Shown here: one piece after another, positions 6,431 through 14,830 of the stretch
How the letters are laid out: every line of letters begins with the position of its first letter
Position numbering within the stretch: the stretch's first letter is position 1
NCBI GenBank assembly: GCA_009885995.1
Contig: VFJQ01000170.1
Coordinates: forward strand, 1-32,173
Length of the DNA: 32,173 bases
Source: Verrucomicrobiota bacterium
GTDB taxonomy: Bacteria; Verrucomicrobiota; Verrucomicrobiia; Chthoniobacterales; Chthoniobacteraceae
Direction: 5' to 3'
Position numbers and translations under genes: made by a program
Notes under the pieces: generated by a model
Told to the model about the DNA's origin: nothing
The model's database searches: none
The model's input: only the letters and a program-made list of their open reading frames with translations

Positions 6431-7813
6431 CTGATCCATGTTGGCGACGAGAGCGTCACGCTCCGATGCGTCCTCGCCGGTGAGTTGCATGGATTCGAGG
6501 AGGCTGCGCCCGCGCTGGACCGAGCGGCGGGCTTCGGTGTGGTTGGTGAATTGCTTTTGCAGCGCGCCGACGCGGAAGCAGAGCCGGGCGATGTCGAACC
6601 GCTCACTCACGGAGGTGCCGGGAGCGGCGGCGACGCGCAATCCAACGTCCACGGATTGTGTCAGGGCGATCAGGGCGGTGCCGCGGTTGCCGCGGGAAAG
6701 GAGGGTGTCGCCGAGGTCGCGCATCCTCTGCCAGCTCGAGGCGGGATCGAGCGGCAATAACTGCGCGCGCGATGCAGTGATACTGGTGACCGGTGTCTGA
6801 GGACCTTCGCTCGCTGCGAATGCGGTGGTGACTTTCGTCATCGGCGCCGTCGGTGCGGCGGGCGTCGAGACGGACGCGACTTTTGCCACCGGGAGGGCGA
6901 CGATCGGCTTGGGGGCTGGCGTGGGCTGTGACGGCTTCGGGGCCGAGGCGAGCTTTGGAGCCGGGGTCGGTGCGGGCGTCGCCATCGGCTGTGGTGTGGC
7001 CGCTGGGATGGCGGGTGAAACGGATGATGCGATCGACTTCACAGCCGGGTCGCCAGTCGATCGCGTGGTCCACCAGTAGGCGCCCCCGGCGATGACGACG
7101 ACGAGTGAGGCGACGATGAGTCCGGCCGCTCCGCGCTTCGGCGGGGCGATGGGTTCTTCTACTTCGCGGGCGGTGGGAGCGAGGGTGTCGGAGGCTTCGG
7201 CGAGGACGAGGTCGTCGTAAGCGCGCAAGCTGTCGCGGGGCACATCGAGCAGCGCGGCGAGGAGCTGGGCGCGGGCTTCGGGCGGGCTGAGCCTGTCGGC
7301 GCGGGCGTCGATGATCTGGGGCTCGGATGCTTCTGCGGGGCGGAAGTTCCCGCTTTTATCGACCCGCCAGCGCAGCCACGCGGGGAGCCATTCGGTATCA
7401 TCGTGTCCCACGGGCGCGGAGTCGTGCTCGGGATCGCCATCGACGACGAGGACGACGATGCGGTCTTCACCCTCGGTGCGCTTGAAGGCGCGGATCTGCT
7501 CGTCGAGCGCGGGCGAACTGGCCGAGTGCGGCGAGCAAATGACGATCAAGTGCCGGCACGGTGGGGGCGAAGTGGCGTGTCGCGCGAGATGGGTGGGATT
7601 TCGCGGGTCGGGGAAGACGTGGACCGTGGCTGGCCGGGTGAAGCCGTGGCGTGTGCGCTTGTCGGCGAGGTCGGCAGGGACCGTGGTGCCGTCGAGTTGG
7701 CGATGCAGCCAGTCGCACCAGATGAACTCCTCGGGCACATACGTGATGAGGGCGTGGTATTTCGGTCTGCTGGTGGTGTGTGCTGAGTCGGAAGCAGCGG
7801 GCATGGTCGTCAC
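6407..7813 (-). CDS. TIR-domain transmembrane protein with proline/alanine-rich linker and helical C-terminus
   Basis: A 468-residue protein of four parts. A TIR domain (about 17-195) has beta strands YHALITYV and LIVICSP and then the SxxS...E helix, SASSPALDEQIRAF; E105 is the likely equivalent of the NADase glutamate. A single membrane span lies at about 229-248. A proline/alanine/lysine-rich spacer covers about 265-345. The C-terminal region (350-468) is probably TPR-like. Bacterial TIR domains often hydrolyse NAD+ or make cyclic ADP-ribose signals in antiphage systems, but others act as scaffolds. Here there is no adjacent effector or sensor gene, so defence is only a possibility. The linker would put the C-terminal helices across the membrane if the TIR domain is cytosolic. 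It lies 80 bp after the glycosyltransferase gene. Confidence 0.8.
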   Translation of the reverse strand: MTTMPAASDSAHTTSRPKYHALITYVPEEFIWCDWLHRQLDGTTVPADLADKRTRHGFTRPATVHVFPDPRNPTHLARHATSPPPCRHLIVICSPHSASSPALDEQIRAFKRTEGEDRIVVLVVDGDPEHDSAPVGHDDTEWLPAWLRWRVDKSGNFRPAEASEPQIIDARADRLSPPEARAQLLAALLDVPRDSLRAYDDLVLAEASDTLAPTAREVEEPIAPPKRGAAGLIVASLVVVIAGGAYWWTTRSTGDPAVKSIASSVSPAIPAATPQPMATPAPTPAPKLASAPKPSQPTPAPKPIVALPVAKVASVSTPAAPTAPMTKVTTAFAASEGPQTPVTSITASRAQLLPLDPASSWQRMRDLGDTLLSRGNRGTALIALTQSVDVGLRVAAAPGTSVSERFDIARLCFRVGALQKQFTNHTEARRSVQRGRSLLESMQLTGEDASERDALVANMDQLLRSIPR

Positions 7814-7893
7814 TCAAGGTCTTGGAGGAAAAGCGACGGACTCGCGAAAGCAGACGAAGCGCCAACTGGCAAGCGGATGTCTCGTGGAGTGCA

Positions 7894-9132
7894 TTATTTG
7901 AGCATGTCCACCGCGCGCAGCAGGTCGGTGCTGATGGGGTCATATACGTTGCGTTCGACGAAGATGCGGCGGTATTGCCGCATGTCGGCGACGGCGAGCA
8001 GGACGAGGGCTGCGGTAGCGGCGAGGAGGGGGCGGGAGCGCAAATTTGCGACCAGCGCGAAGAGGGCGCTCGCGGCGAGGAAGCGCAGCGGGAAGTCCCA
8101 CAGGTTCGCAAAGCGCAGACTCATGCCGTAGCGCACGCTGGCCAGCGCGGCGTAGGTGATGAGGAAGAAGATCGCGACGAAGAGCTGCGGGCGGGTGCTG
8201 GCATCGAGCCGGGCGAGCATCGTGAGCGCGAGGATGACGACGAGCGGGCTGACGAGGGTGAGCTCGAAGATGTAGCGGTGCCACGGGCCATCGCCGGTGG
8301 CGATGGCGTAGGGCAGCTTCACGGCGGTGGTGACGAACAAGCGGTAGCCCTCGAACACGCGATCGATTCCGCCGCAGGCGAAGACGAGGATCGCGGCGCC
8401 GGTGAGCAGGCCGGCAGCAGAGGCGGCGGCGATAGACCGGTGCATCGTGCCGAATTTTAGCCAGGGATTCAGTGCGAGGAGCGCGGCGAGGCCGCAGACG
8501 ACGAAGAAGCTGGTTTCATTCGTGAGCACGAGCGCCGCCAGGGTGAGGCCGAGTGCGGCGAGGCGGCGCGGGTCGGTGGGATTTTGGAGGCATTCCCAGA
8601 GCGCCCAGAGCGCGGCGAGCGACCAGAACGAGACGACGACATCGATCAAGGCGTGGCGCGCCATGAAGAGTTGCGTCGGTGCGAAGACCATGAGCGCGAG
8701 TGTGCCGAGGGCGATCTTCGGCCCGGCGGCGCGCCATGCGAAGAGCCAGCCGAGCGGGAGCATGAGGAAGCTGAATGCGGCGGAGACGGCGTTGAGGCTG
8801 GCACGGGCATCAAGCGCGGTGCTCGATCGCACCAGAGCCCCGGAGACGATGTAGGCGACCCGCATCGGCGGGAGCGCGGCACCCCCTCGCTCCAGCGGGC
8901 TCACTTCGCCGCGGGCGACGCGCTCCTCGTAGCGGATGTATTGATCGACGAGGGTCGGGTATTCGCCGAGCCCCCGCTGGATGAGGAACTCGACGTAGGC
9001 GCCGTAGAGGGCTTCGTCCGTTCCCCTCAGGGTGAACGACTGCGCGGCGCCGAGGCGCAGGCATGCACCGACGACCAGCAGCACGGCGGCGAGCAGCCAG
9101 ATGCGGAGCTTCGAGGCAGATTCGGGAGACAT
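7894..9132 (-). CDS. Glycosyltransferase family 39-like integral membrane protein
   Basis: A 412-residue polytopic membrane protein with about ten to eleven hydrophobic helices. After the first helix comes the GT-C signature acidic pair, D39-E40 in LRGTDEALYG, typical of PMT/ArnT-type transferases that use polyprenyl-phosphate-linked sugars outside the cytoplasmic membrane. Further motifs such as FMARHALIDVVVSFW match the second periplasmic segment of this family. The frame opens at 9228, but the ATG at 9132 places the first membrane helix right after a short N-terminus and leaves a 77-bp divergent spacer to the flavoprotein gene. It may be co-transcribed with the downstream TIR gene. Donor and acceptor are unknown. 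Confidence 0.83.
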   Translation of the reverse strand: MSPESASKLRIWLLAAVLLVVGACLRLGAAQSFTLRGTDEALYGAYVEFLIQRGLGEYPTLVDQYIRYEERVARGEVSPLERGGAALPPMRVAYIVSGALVRSSTALDARASLNAVSAAFSFLMLPLGWLFAWRAAGPKIALGTLALMVFAPTQLFMARHALIDVVVSFWSLAALWALWECLQNPTDPRRLAALGLTLAALVLTNETSFFVVCGLAALLALNPWLKFGTMHRSIAAASAAGLLTGAAILVFACGGIDRVFEGYRLFVTTAVKLPYAIATGDGPWHRYIFELTLVSPLVVILALTMLARLDASTRPQLFVAIFFLITYAALASVRYGMSLRFANLWDFPLRFLAASALFALVANLRSRPLLAATAALVLLAVADMRQYRRIFVERNVYDPISTDLLRAVDMLK

Positions 9133-9209
9133 GAGGGGAGCAGACTGCGCGATCCATTTCGCAGGCACAAGCTGGACGGAGCGCGAGTGCCGTGCTCTCT
9201 CCTCCGCCC

Positions 9210-10679
9210 ATGTCGCCCACCTCTCCACTCAAGCGCGTCGTCATCGTAGGCGCCGGGCCCGCCGGTCTCTCCGCGGCTGTCGATCTCGCCGAAGCTGGGC
9301 GTCCGGTGGTGGTGCTCGAAAAGGACACGCGCTACGTCGGCGGCATCGCGCGGACGGTGGAATACAAGGGCTACCGCTTCGACATCGGCGGGCATCGCTT
9401 TTTCAGCAAGAGCGACGAGGTGACCGAGCGGTGGAAGCAGCGGCTCGGGTCTGAGTTCATTAGCGTGCGCCGCGGGTCGCGGATTTTCTACAACGGGAAG
9501 TTCTTCGATTACCCGCTCAAGGCGGCGAACGCGCTGTTCGGGCTCGGCGTCTTCACGAGCATCGCGTGCGTGCTCAGCTATGCGAAGGCGCAGGTCTTTC
9601 CGATCAAGCCGGAGAAATCGTTCGCGGATTGGGTCACGAATCGGTTCGGCAAGATGCTCTTCTCGATCTTTTTCCGCACTTATACCGAGAAGGTCTGGGG
9701 GATGCCGTGCGAGCAGATCAGCGCGGACTGGGCGGCGCAGCGGATCAAGGGCCTCTCGCTGCTCAACGCGATCTGGCACGCGCTCGTGCCGCAGCGGAAG
9801 AAGAGCGGCGGGCCGGTGGTGAAGACGCTCATCGACACGTTCGAGTATCCAAAATTCGGGCCGGGGCAGATGTGGGACAAGCATCGCGACGACGTGATCG
9901 CCGCAGGCAGCCGCGTGGTGATGGGTGAGGACGTGACTGCAATCAACACGAACGGCGAGCGCGTCGTGTCGGTGACGACGCGCAGCGCCGCGGGCGTTGT
10001 TTCCGAGTGGGAAGGCGAGGACTTCATCGTCTCGATGCCGCTTCAGGAAACGGTGCTTTCTTTCAATCCGCCGCTGCCGCCCGAGGCGATCGCGGCGGCG
10101 AAGCGGCTTCAGTATCGCGACTTTCTCACCGTCGCGCTGATGGTGCGGAAGTCCGACCTTTTCCCCGACAACTGGATCTACGTCCACGATCCGAGCGTGA
10201 AGCTGGGGCGCATCCAGAACTTCAACAACTGGTCGCCGCATCTCGTGCCGGAGCCGGGCACGACTTGCCTCGGGTTGGAGTATTTTTGCTTCGAGGGCGA
10301 TGGGCTGTGGTCGATGCGCGACGAAGACCTCATCGAACTCGGCAAACGCGAACTCGCGCAGCTCGGACTCGTGCGGCCGGAGGATGTTTTCGACGGCGCG
10401 GTCGTGCGGATGGAGAAGGCGTATCCGGTCTATGGCCCCGGCTACGTGGACGACGTGAACATCATCCGCGCGGCGCTCGCGCGCTTCCCGAACGTCCAGC
10501 CCGTCGGGCGAAACGGGATGCACAAATACAACAACCAGGATCACTCGATGATGACCGCGATCCTCGCCGCGAAGAACCTGCTCGGTGGCGCGTTCGATCT
10601 TTGGAACGTGAACACCGACGCCGAGTATCATGAGGAAGCCAAGCCCGACGCAGGGCGGCAGGTGCCGCGGGCGGTGTAG
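9210..10679 (+). CDS. FAD-dependent NAD(P)-binding oxidoreductase, UDP-galactopyranose mutase/amine-oxidase-like
   Basis: A 489-residue flavoprotein. The Rossmann motif GAGPAG (G14, G16, G19) follows the first strand, KRVVIV, and an acidic end of the second strand is present at VVVLEKD. The segment GGIARTVEYKGYRFDIGGHRFF is typical of the group often found in cell-surface polysaccharide clusters and annotated as protoporphyrinogen-oxidase-like or UDP-galactopyranose-mutase-like. The C-terminal YNNQDHSMMTAILAAKNLLGG is the second FAD contact region. Upstream GTG at 9192 is possible, but ATG at 9210 gives the conventional short N-terminus. It is divergent from the GT39 gene, which suggests a joint role in envelope glycan modification (inference). 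Confidence 0.85.
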   Translation: MSPTSPLKRVVIVGAGPAGLSAAVDLAEAGRPVVVLEKDTRYVGGIARTVEYKGYRFDIGGHRFFSKSDEVTERWKQRLGSEFISVRRGSRIFYNGKFFDYPLKAANALFGLGVFTSIACVLSYAKAQVFPIKPEKSFADWVTNRFGKMLFSIFFRTYTEKVWGMPCEQISADWAAQRIKGLSLLNAIWHALVPQRKKSGGPVVKTLIDTFEYPKFGPGQMWDKHRDDVIAAGSRVVMGEDVTAINTNGERVVSVTTRSAAGVVSEWEGEDFIVSMPLQETVLSFNPPLPPEAIAAAKRLQYRDFLTVALMVRKSDLFPDNWIYVHDPSVKLGRIQNFNNWSPHLVPEPGTTCLGLEYFCFEGDGLWSMRDEDLIELGKRELAQLGLVRPEDVFDGAVVRMEKAYPVYGPGYVDDVNIIRAALARFPNVQPVGRNGMHKYNNQDHSMMTAILAAKNLLGGAFDLWNVNTDAEYHEEAKPDAGRQVPRAV

Positions 10680-10758
10680 GCGCATTCGTCAGCGCCGGGC
10701 GCGGTCCACGTGCCTCGACATCTCCGCGCGGAGGTGCTTCACTCGCCGCATTCCTCCC

Positions 10759-11574
10759 ATGAAAGCGCTCGGTTTTCTCCGCACTCTCCTCGGTCTGCTC
10801 GCCTTCGCCGCCGCGGGCGCGGGCGCGGCCACGCTCACCGTCACCACCGTTGCCGACGAGATCGACACGCCCACGGGTCCCCAGACTTCCCTGCGCGAGG
10901 CCATTCGCGATGCGGCCAGCGGCGACACCATTGTCTTTGCGCCGGGTCTCTCCGGCGCGACCATCACGCTGGGTGGCACTCAGTTGTTGCTGGACAAAAG
11001 TCTCACCATCGACGCCTCGGCGCTGCCCGCCGGCATCACGCTCAATGGCAACGCGGCCTCCCGCATCTTTCAGGTGAACAGCGGCCCCACCGTCGTGCTG
11101 ACCGCGCTCACCATTGCGAATGGGGCCGCCGGCACCAGCGATGGCGGCGGCATTGGAAACCACGGCATGCTAACGGTGAACCAGTGCATCCTCACGGGTA
11201 ATACGGCACTGGGTAGCGGCGCCGGCATTTACAACTCCGGCACGCTCACGGTGAACCAGAGCACCCTCACGAACAATGTGGGCGGGAATAATGCTTTCCT
11301 CGGTGCCGGCGGCGGCATTTACAACCACAGCACGGGCACGCTGACGGTAAACCAGAGCACCCTCTCGGACAACCGTGGGGGGCGCGGCGGCGGCATTAAT
11401 AACCTCGGTATGCTGACGGTGAACCAGAGCACCCTCTCGGGCGATTCGGCGGACTACGGCGGCGAAGGCGGCGGCATTTACAACGATAGCACGGGCACGC
11501 TGACGGTGAACCAGAGCACCATCACGGGTTGTGCGGCTTACGAGCATCACGGGTTGTGCGGCTTACGAGCCTAG
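10759..11574 (+). CDS. Fragment 1 of the beta-helix gene: signal peptide and first helix module
   Basis: Open frame of 271 codons from the ATG at 10759, chosen because a clean signal peptide starts there. It carries TSLREAIRDAASGDTIVFAP and then a ladder of LTVNQSTL-type rungs, ending prematurely in HHGLCGLRA just after the 25-bp duplication. If translated alone it would be a secreted, truncated beta-helix without its anchor region. Confidence 0.7.
   Translation: MKALGFLRTLLGLLAFAAAGAGAATLTVTTVADEIDTPTGPQTSLREAIRDAASGDTIVFAPGLSGATITLGGTQLLLDKSLTIDASALPAGITLNGNAASRIFQVNSGPTVVLTALTIANGAAGTSDGGGIGNHGMLTVNQCILTGNTALGSGAGIYNSGTLTVNQSTLTNNVGGNNAFLGAGGGIYNHSTGTLTVNQSTLSDNRGGRGGGINNLGMLTVNQSTLSGDSADYGGEGGGIYNDSTGTLTVNQSTITGCAAYEHHGLCGLRA
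11173..11522 (+). repeat. Beta-helix rung repeats (LTVNQSTL units)
   Basis: A near-identical core, acggtgaaccagagcaccct with minor variants, recurs at about 11173, 11248, 11344, 11416 and 11503, and again near 12386 in module 2. It encodes successive rungs of the beta-helix. The DNA identity is higher than structure alone would require and makes the region prone to slippage and recombination. Confidence 0.75.
11521..11570 (+). repeat. Perfect 25-bp tandem duplication causing a frameshift
   Basis: Bases 11521-11545 and 11546-11570 are identical (both begin atcacgggttgtgcg and end cttacgagc). Because 25 is not a multiple of three, the second copy shifts the frame and leads to a stop at 11572-11574. 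Deleting one copy restores the family-like reading. Confidence 0.97.
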
Positions 11575-13915
11575 CGGTGGCATTAGGAATCACGGCACGC
11601 TGAATCTGTCCAACTCCATCGTCGCTGGGAACACGCCCGGGAACATCGAAGGCACTTTCACCGGCACGAATAACCTCACCAGCGGCGACCCGCTGCTCGC
11701 CCCGCTGGGCAACTATGGCGGCCCCACCCAGACGAGGCCGCCGCTGCCCGGCAGCCCGGCCATCGACCCCGCGGGTGGCGCAACAACCTCCACCTTCACC
11801 ACCGACCAGCGCGGCTTTCCCCGTGTCGTCGATGGCGATGGCAATGGCATCGCCGTGGCGGACATCGGCGCGGTGGAGGTGAGCCCCACCGTGGTCACCA
11901 CGAATCTCGACCAACTGGACACGCCGACGGGGCCCCAGACTTCGCTGCGCGAGGCTGTCCGCGATGGGGCGGACTATATTGTTTTCGACACCGCGCTCTC
12001 CGGGCAAACGATCACGCTCGGCGGCAGTGCAATCGTGCTCGCCAGTAGCGTGACCATCGACGCCAGCGGCTTGGCGGGCGGCATCACGCTCAATGGCAAC
12101 GCGGCCTCCCGCGTCTTTCAGGTGAACAGCGGCACCACCGTCGCGCTGACCGCGCTCACCATCGCCAATGGAAATGGCGCGGGCAGCAGCGGCGGCGGCA
12201 TCAGAAACCTCGGCGCGCTCACTATCAACCAATGCACCCTCGCCGGAAACTCCGCGCTGGCGGGTTTTGCCGATGGCGGCGGTATCATTAACGAGAGCGG
12301 CGCCGGTCTGACGGTGAACCGATGCACTTTTACGGGAAACTCCGCCGCGCAGGGCGGCGGCATCTTCAACTCGGGGACACTGACGGTGAACCAAAGCACT
12401 CTGGCCGCTAATACGACCGTTTACGGCGGGCCGGCTATTTTCAATGAATCCAATCTGGAAGTGAACCAGAGCACGATTTCGGACCACTCCCCGCACGGCA
12501 TTTACCAAAATGGCTCGATGACCCTGTCCAACTCGATCGTCGCCGGAAACGGTTCCGAGAACATCTACGTCGGCGCCCCCTTCACCGGAAGTAACAACGT
12601 CACCAGTGGCGACCCGCTCCTGGCACCGCTGGGCAGCTACGGCGGGCCGACGAAGACGATGGCGCTGCTGCCCGGCAGCCCCGCGCGCAACGCCGGCGGC
12701 GCGACGGCCTTCATCAGTGACCAGCGCGGCTTCCCCATCGTCGGCACGGCAGACATCGGCGCGTATGAAACGCAGATCGGCGCGATCGCGAACACGACCA
12801 CGAACGAGGACACGGCCACGGGCGCGATCGGCTTCAGCGTCGGCACCGTCGGCGCGCTCAGCGCCAGCTCCGGCAACACCGCGCTGGTGCCGAATGCGAA
12901 CATCGCCCTCGGCGGCGGCGGCACGGCGCGCACCGTGGCGGTGACGCCCGTGGCGGATGCCAACGGCAGCGCAACGATCACCCTCACCGACAGCCTTACC
13001 GGCGAGACGCAGTCCTTCCTCGCCACCTTCGACGCGGTGAACGACACACCGGCCTTCACGAAGGGTGCGGACCAGATGCTCCTCGACAACGCCAGCGCGC
13101 AGAGCGTGACGGGCTGGGCCACGGGCATCAGCGTCGGCCCGGCGAATGAAAGCGGGCAGGCGCCCAGCTTCAACGTGAGCAACGACAACAACGGGATCTT
13201 CGCCGCCCAGCCCGCCGTGGCCGCGAATGGCACGCTCACCTTTACCCCCGCTGCCGGAGCGCGCGGTGTGGCGACGGTGATGGTGAGCCTGAGCGACAAC
13301 GGCAACCCCGTGGCGACGAGCGCGGCGCAGAGCTTCACGATCACGGTGCATCTGGCGATGCCGTTGAGCACGAAGCTCATCGCCTCCGGCGAACCCGCGC
13401 CCGGCCGCCTCACCTCCACCGACCTGCCGGACGACGCGGTGATCGTGAGCTTCGGCCCGCCCGCGACCGACGACGCGGGGAACATCGCCTTCATCGCGAA
13501 GTGGACGAGCGCGACCGGCCCGGTGAAGCGCGGCACGGGGCTTTTCCTCAACGACCAATGCCTCGCGGTGGTCGGCGGCGCGTCGCCGGTCGCGGGTGCG
13601 ACGTGGAAGAGCTTCAGCAATCCGGTGGTGGATGCGGGCAAGGTCGCCTTCATCGCGAAGCTGAGCACCGGCGCGAGCGCGGTGGTGCGCGGAGATGCGG
13701 GCGGCTTCGAGAAGATCGCGCGCACGGGCGAGGCGGAGAAATTCAAGAGCTTCAAGTCCGTCGCCATCGCGGGCGGCAGCGTGGGCTTCCTCGCGCAGCA
13801 CACCGCGCCGGCGGCGAGCGATCTCGCGCTGTGGATGAAGGACGGCGCCGGCCCGCTCACGCAGGTGCTGCGCGAGGGCGACGCTTTTTCCGGCTCGGAG
13901 ATCAAGAGCTCGTGA
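11531..13915 (+). CDS. Fragment 2 of the beta-helix gene: rest of module 1, module 2 and cadherin-like region
   Basis: Open frame of 794 codons. Meaningful sequence begins at about 11553 (ITGCAAYEPSGGIRNHG). It contains the first anchor-like segment, the second TSLREA module (TSLREAVRDGADYIVFD), its rung ladder and anchor-like segment (about 12600-12770), then NEDTATGAIGF- and VNDTPAF-type Ig-like repeats. It stops at TGA 13913-13915. It has no signal peptide of its own, so separate expression would leave it in the cytoplasm. Confidence 0.65.
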   Translation: MRLTSITGCAAYEPSGGIRNHGTLNLSNSIVAGNTPGNIEGTFTGTNNLTSGDPLLAPLGNYGGPTQTRPPLPGSPAIDPAGGATTSTFTTDQRGFPRVVDGDGNGIAVADIGAVEVSPTVVTTNLDQLDTPTGPQTSLREAVRDGADYIVFDTALSGQTITLGGSAIVLASSVTIDASGLAGGITLNGNAASRVFQVNSGTTVALTALTIANGNGAGSSGGGIRNLGALTINQCTLAGNSALAGFADGGGIINESGAGLTVNRCTFTGNSAAQGGGIFNSGTLTVNQSTLAANTTVYGGPAIFNESNLEVNQSTISDHSPHGIYQNGSMTLSNSIVAGNGSENIYVGAPFTGSNNVTSGDPLLAPLGSYGGPTKTMALLPGSPARNAGGATAFISDQRGFPIVGTADIGAYETQIGAIANTTTNEDTATGAIGFSVGTVGALSASSGNTALVPNANIALGGGGTARTVAVTPVADANGSATITLTDSLTGETQSFLATFDAVNDTPAFTKGADQMLLDNASAQSVTGWATGISVGPANESGQAPSFNVSNDNNGIFAAQPAVAANGTLTFTPAAGARGVATVMVSLSDNGNPVATSAAQSFTITVHLAMPLSTKLIASGEPAPGRLTSTDLPDDAVIVSFGPPATDDAGNIAFIAKWTSATGPVKRGTGLFLNDQCLAVVGGASPVAGATWKSFSNPVVDAGKVAFIAKLSTGASAVVRGDAGGFEKIARTGEAEKFKSFKSVAIAGGSVGFLAQHTAPAASDLALWMKDGAGPLTQVLREGDAFSGSEIKSS

Positions 13916-14769
13916 GCTTCGCCGCGGGCGCCGGCTCGCCCGGCATGGGCCGCGGCTGGTTGCAAGCGCCCGGCGGTGCGAACCCGATCGGCCTCGCGCT
14001 GGTGAAACTCGCGGACGGCAAGCAGTCGTTCGCGAAGTGCTACATCGGCGCGACGGGAGATTTCGCACGCACGGAGTTCACGAGCCTCGGCCTGCCCGCG
14101 GTGACGGAGAGTTACCACAGCGCCTTCCTCGCGAGTTCGCCGCTCGGCGGTGCGATCACGAAAGCGAACGCGCGGGCGATCTTCGCGGACTTCACCGGCG
14201 GCGGGACGTATCAGCCGCTCGTGCGCGTGGGCGACGACGCGGCGGGCGGCGCGGCGGGCGGCGCGGCGGGCGGCGCGGCGGGCGGCGCGAAGTTCAGCGT
14301 GCTGAAAGACCCCGTGCTCGCCGAGGACGACGGCCTCGCCTTCCCCGCGACGATCAAAGGCGGCCCGGTGCGCGGCCTGGCGATGCAGACGCTGTGGTGG
14401 AAGCCGCCCGGCGGCACGCTCGGGCTACTCGCGCAAGGCGGCGTCGAGGTGCCCGAACTGCCCGGCTCGGTCTGGAAAGCGTTCACCTCGCTCGCGATCG
14501 CAGAGGGTCGCGGCCCCATCTTCGCCGCCACGCTCTTGCCCGGCAAAGGCGCGGCTGGCGTGTGGGCGAAAGACTTCACCGGCTCGACGCGCCTGCTCTT
14601 CCGCACCGGCGGCGATGTCGGCGTGAAGACGGTGAAGAGCTTCAAGCTGCTGAGCGCGACCACCCGCAGCACCGGCGTGACGCGCAGCTTCAACGACAAC
14701 GCGCAGGTCGTCTGGCTGGCGACGTTCACCGACAAGACGACCGCGATCGTAAGAACCGAAGTGCCATGA
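13912..14769 (+). CDS. Fragment 3 of the beta-helix gene: C-terminal repeat region
   Basis: The C-terminal 285 codons, readable from a GTG at 13912 that overlaps the stop of fragment 2 (GTGA). The sequence continues the fragment-2 repeats (KAFTSLAIAEGRGPIFAATL and SFKLLSATTRST echo SFKSVAIAGGSVGFLAQ) and carries the AAGG tandem tract. The coincidental GTGA could allow re-initiation, but the broken repeat unit at the junction argues for a frameshift in one gene. Confidence 0.65.
   Translation: MSFAAGAGSPGMGRGWLQAPGGANPIGLALVKLADGKQSFAKCYIGATGDFARTEFTSLGLPAVTESYHSAFLASSPLGGAITKANARAIFADFTGGGTYQPLVRVGDDAAGGAAGGAAGGAAGGAKFSVLKDPVLAEDDGLAFPATIKGGPVRGLAMQTLWWKPPGGTLGLLAQGGVEVPELPGSVWKAFTSLAIAEGRGPIFAATLLPGKGAAGVWAKDFTGSTRLLFRTGGDVGVKTVKSFKLLSATTRSTGVTRSFNDNAQVVWLATFTDKTTAIVRTEVP
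14239..14286 (+). repeat. Four perfect copies of a 12-bp tandem repeat encoding AAGG
   Basis: The unit gcggcgggcggc occurs four times without interruption and encodes (Ala-Ala-Gly-Gly)4 in the third fragment. Gains or losses of a unit keep the frame, so it can vary in length without killing the protein. It probably forms a flexible loop. Confidence 0.93.
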
Positions 14770-14781
14770 AGTGCGAAGACC

Positions 14782-14814
14782 CTGCGGCGATGCTTCACCG
14801 CAGAGCCTTCGGCT
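14782..14814. terminator. Candidate bidirectional terminator between convergent genes
   Basis: Two adjacent hairpins lie in the 61-bp gap between the convergent beta-helix and nitroreductase genes: CTGCGG/CCGCAG (14782-14787 with 14798-14803) and AGCC-TTC-GGCT (14804-14814). Neither has a T tract, so termination is suggested by position only. Confidence 0.3.
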
Positions 14815-14830
14815 TCATCCATTCGCGCGC

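Larger units (their letters stand above)
10759..14769 (+). pseudogene. Frameshifted gene for a secreted beta-helix protein with CSLREA and choice-of-anchor-Q-like modules
   Basis: One ancestral gene of about 1,328 codons is now split over three frames. It has a signal peptide (MKALGFLRTLLGLLAFAAAG). Two beta-helix modules follow, each beginning with a TSLREA motif and ending in a GDPLLAPLG.YGGPT and DQRGFP...DIGA anchor-like region. Then come cadherin/VCBS-like repeats and a C-terminal region of KIA/SFxS propeller-like motifs. A perfect 25-bp tandem duplication at 11521-11570 shifts the frame; removing one copy restores TITGCAAYEPSGGIRNHG. A second break at 13905-13915 is explained by one missing C, since restoring it gives IKSLVSFAAGAGSPG. 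Net downstream frame equals the first frame. It may be a real pseudogene, a phase-variable gene, or partly an assembly error. Expected product: surface or secreted protein, function unknown. Confidence 0.85.

Noticed and set aside
11173..11522. Regularly repeated 20-30 bp units resembling a CRISPR array
   Set aside because: Units are in frame within a protein gene, encode beta-helix rungs, vary in spacing and sequence, and no cas genes are nearby.
11522..14068. An 848-codon open frame on the minus strand under the beta-helix gene
   Set aside because: Low-complexity Arg/Ala/Val translation with no domain. The plus strand has CSLREA and anchor-like modules.
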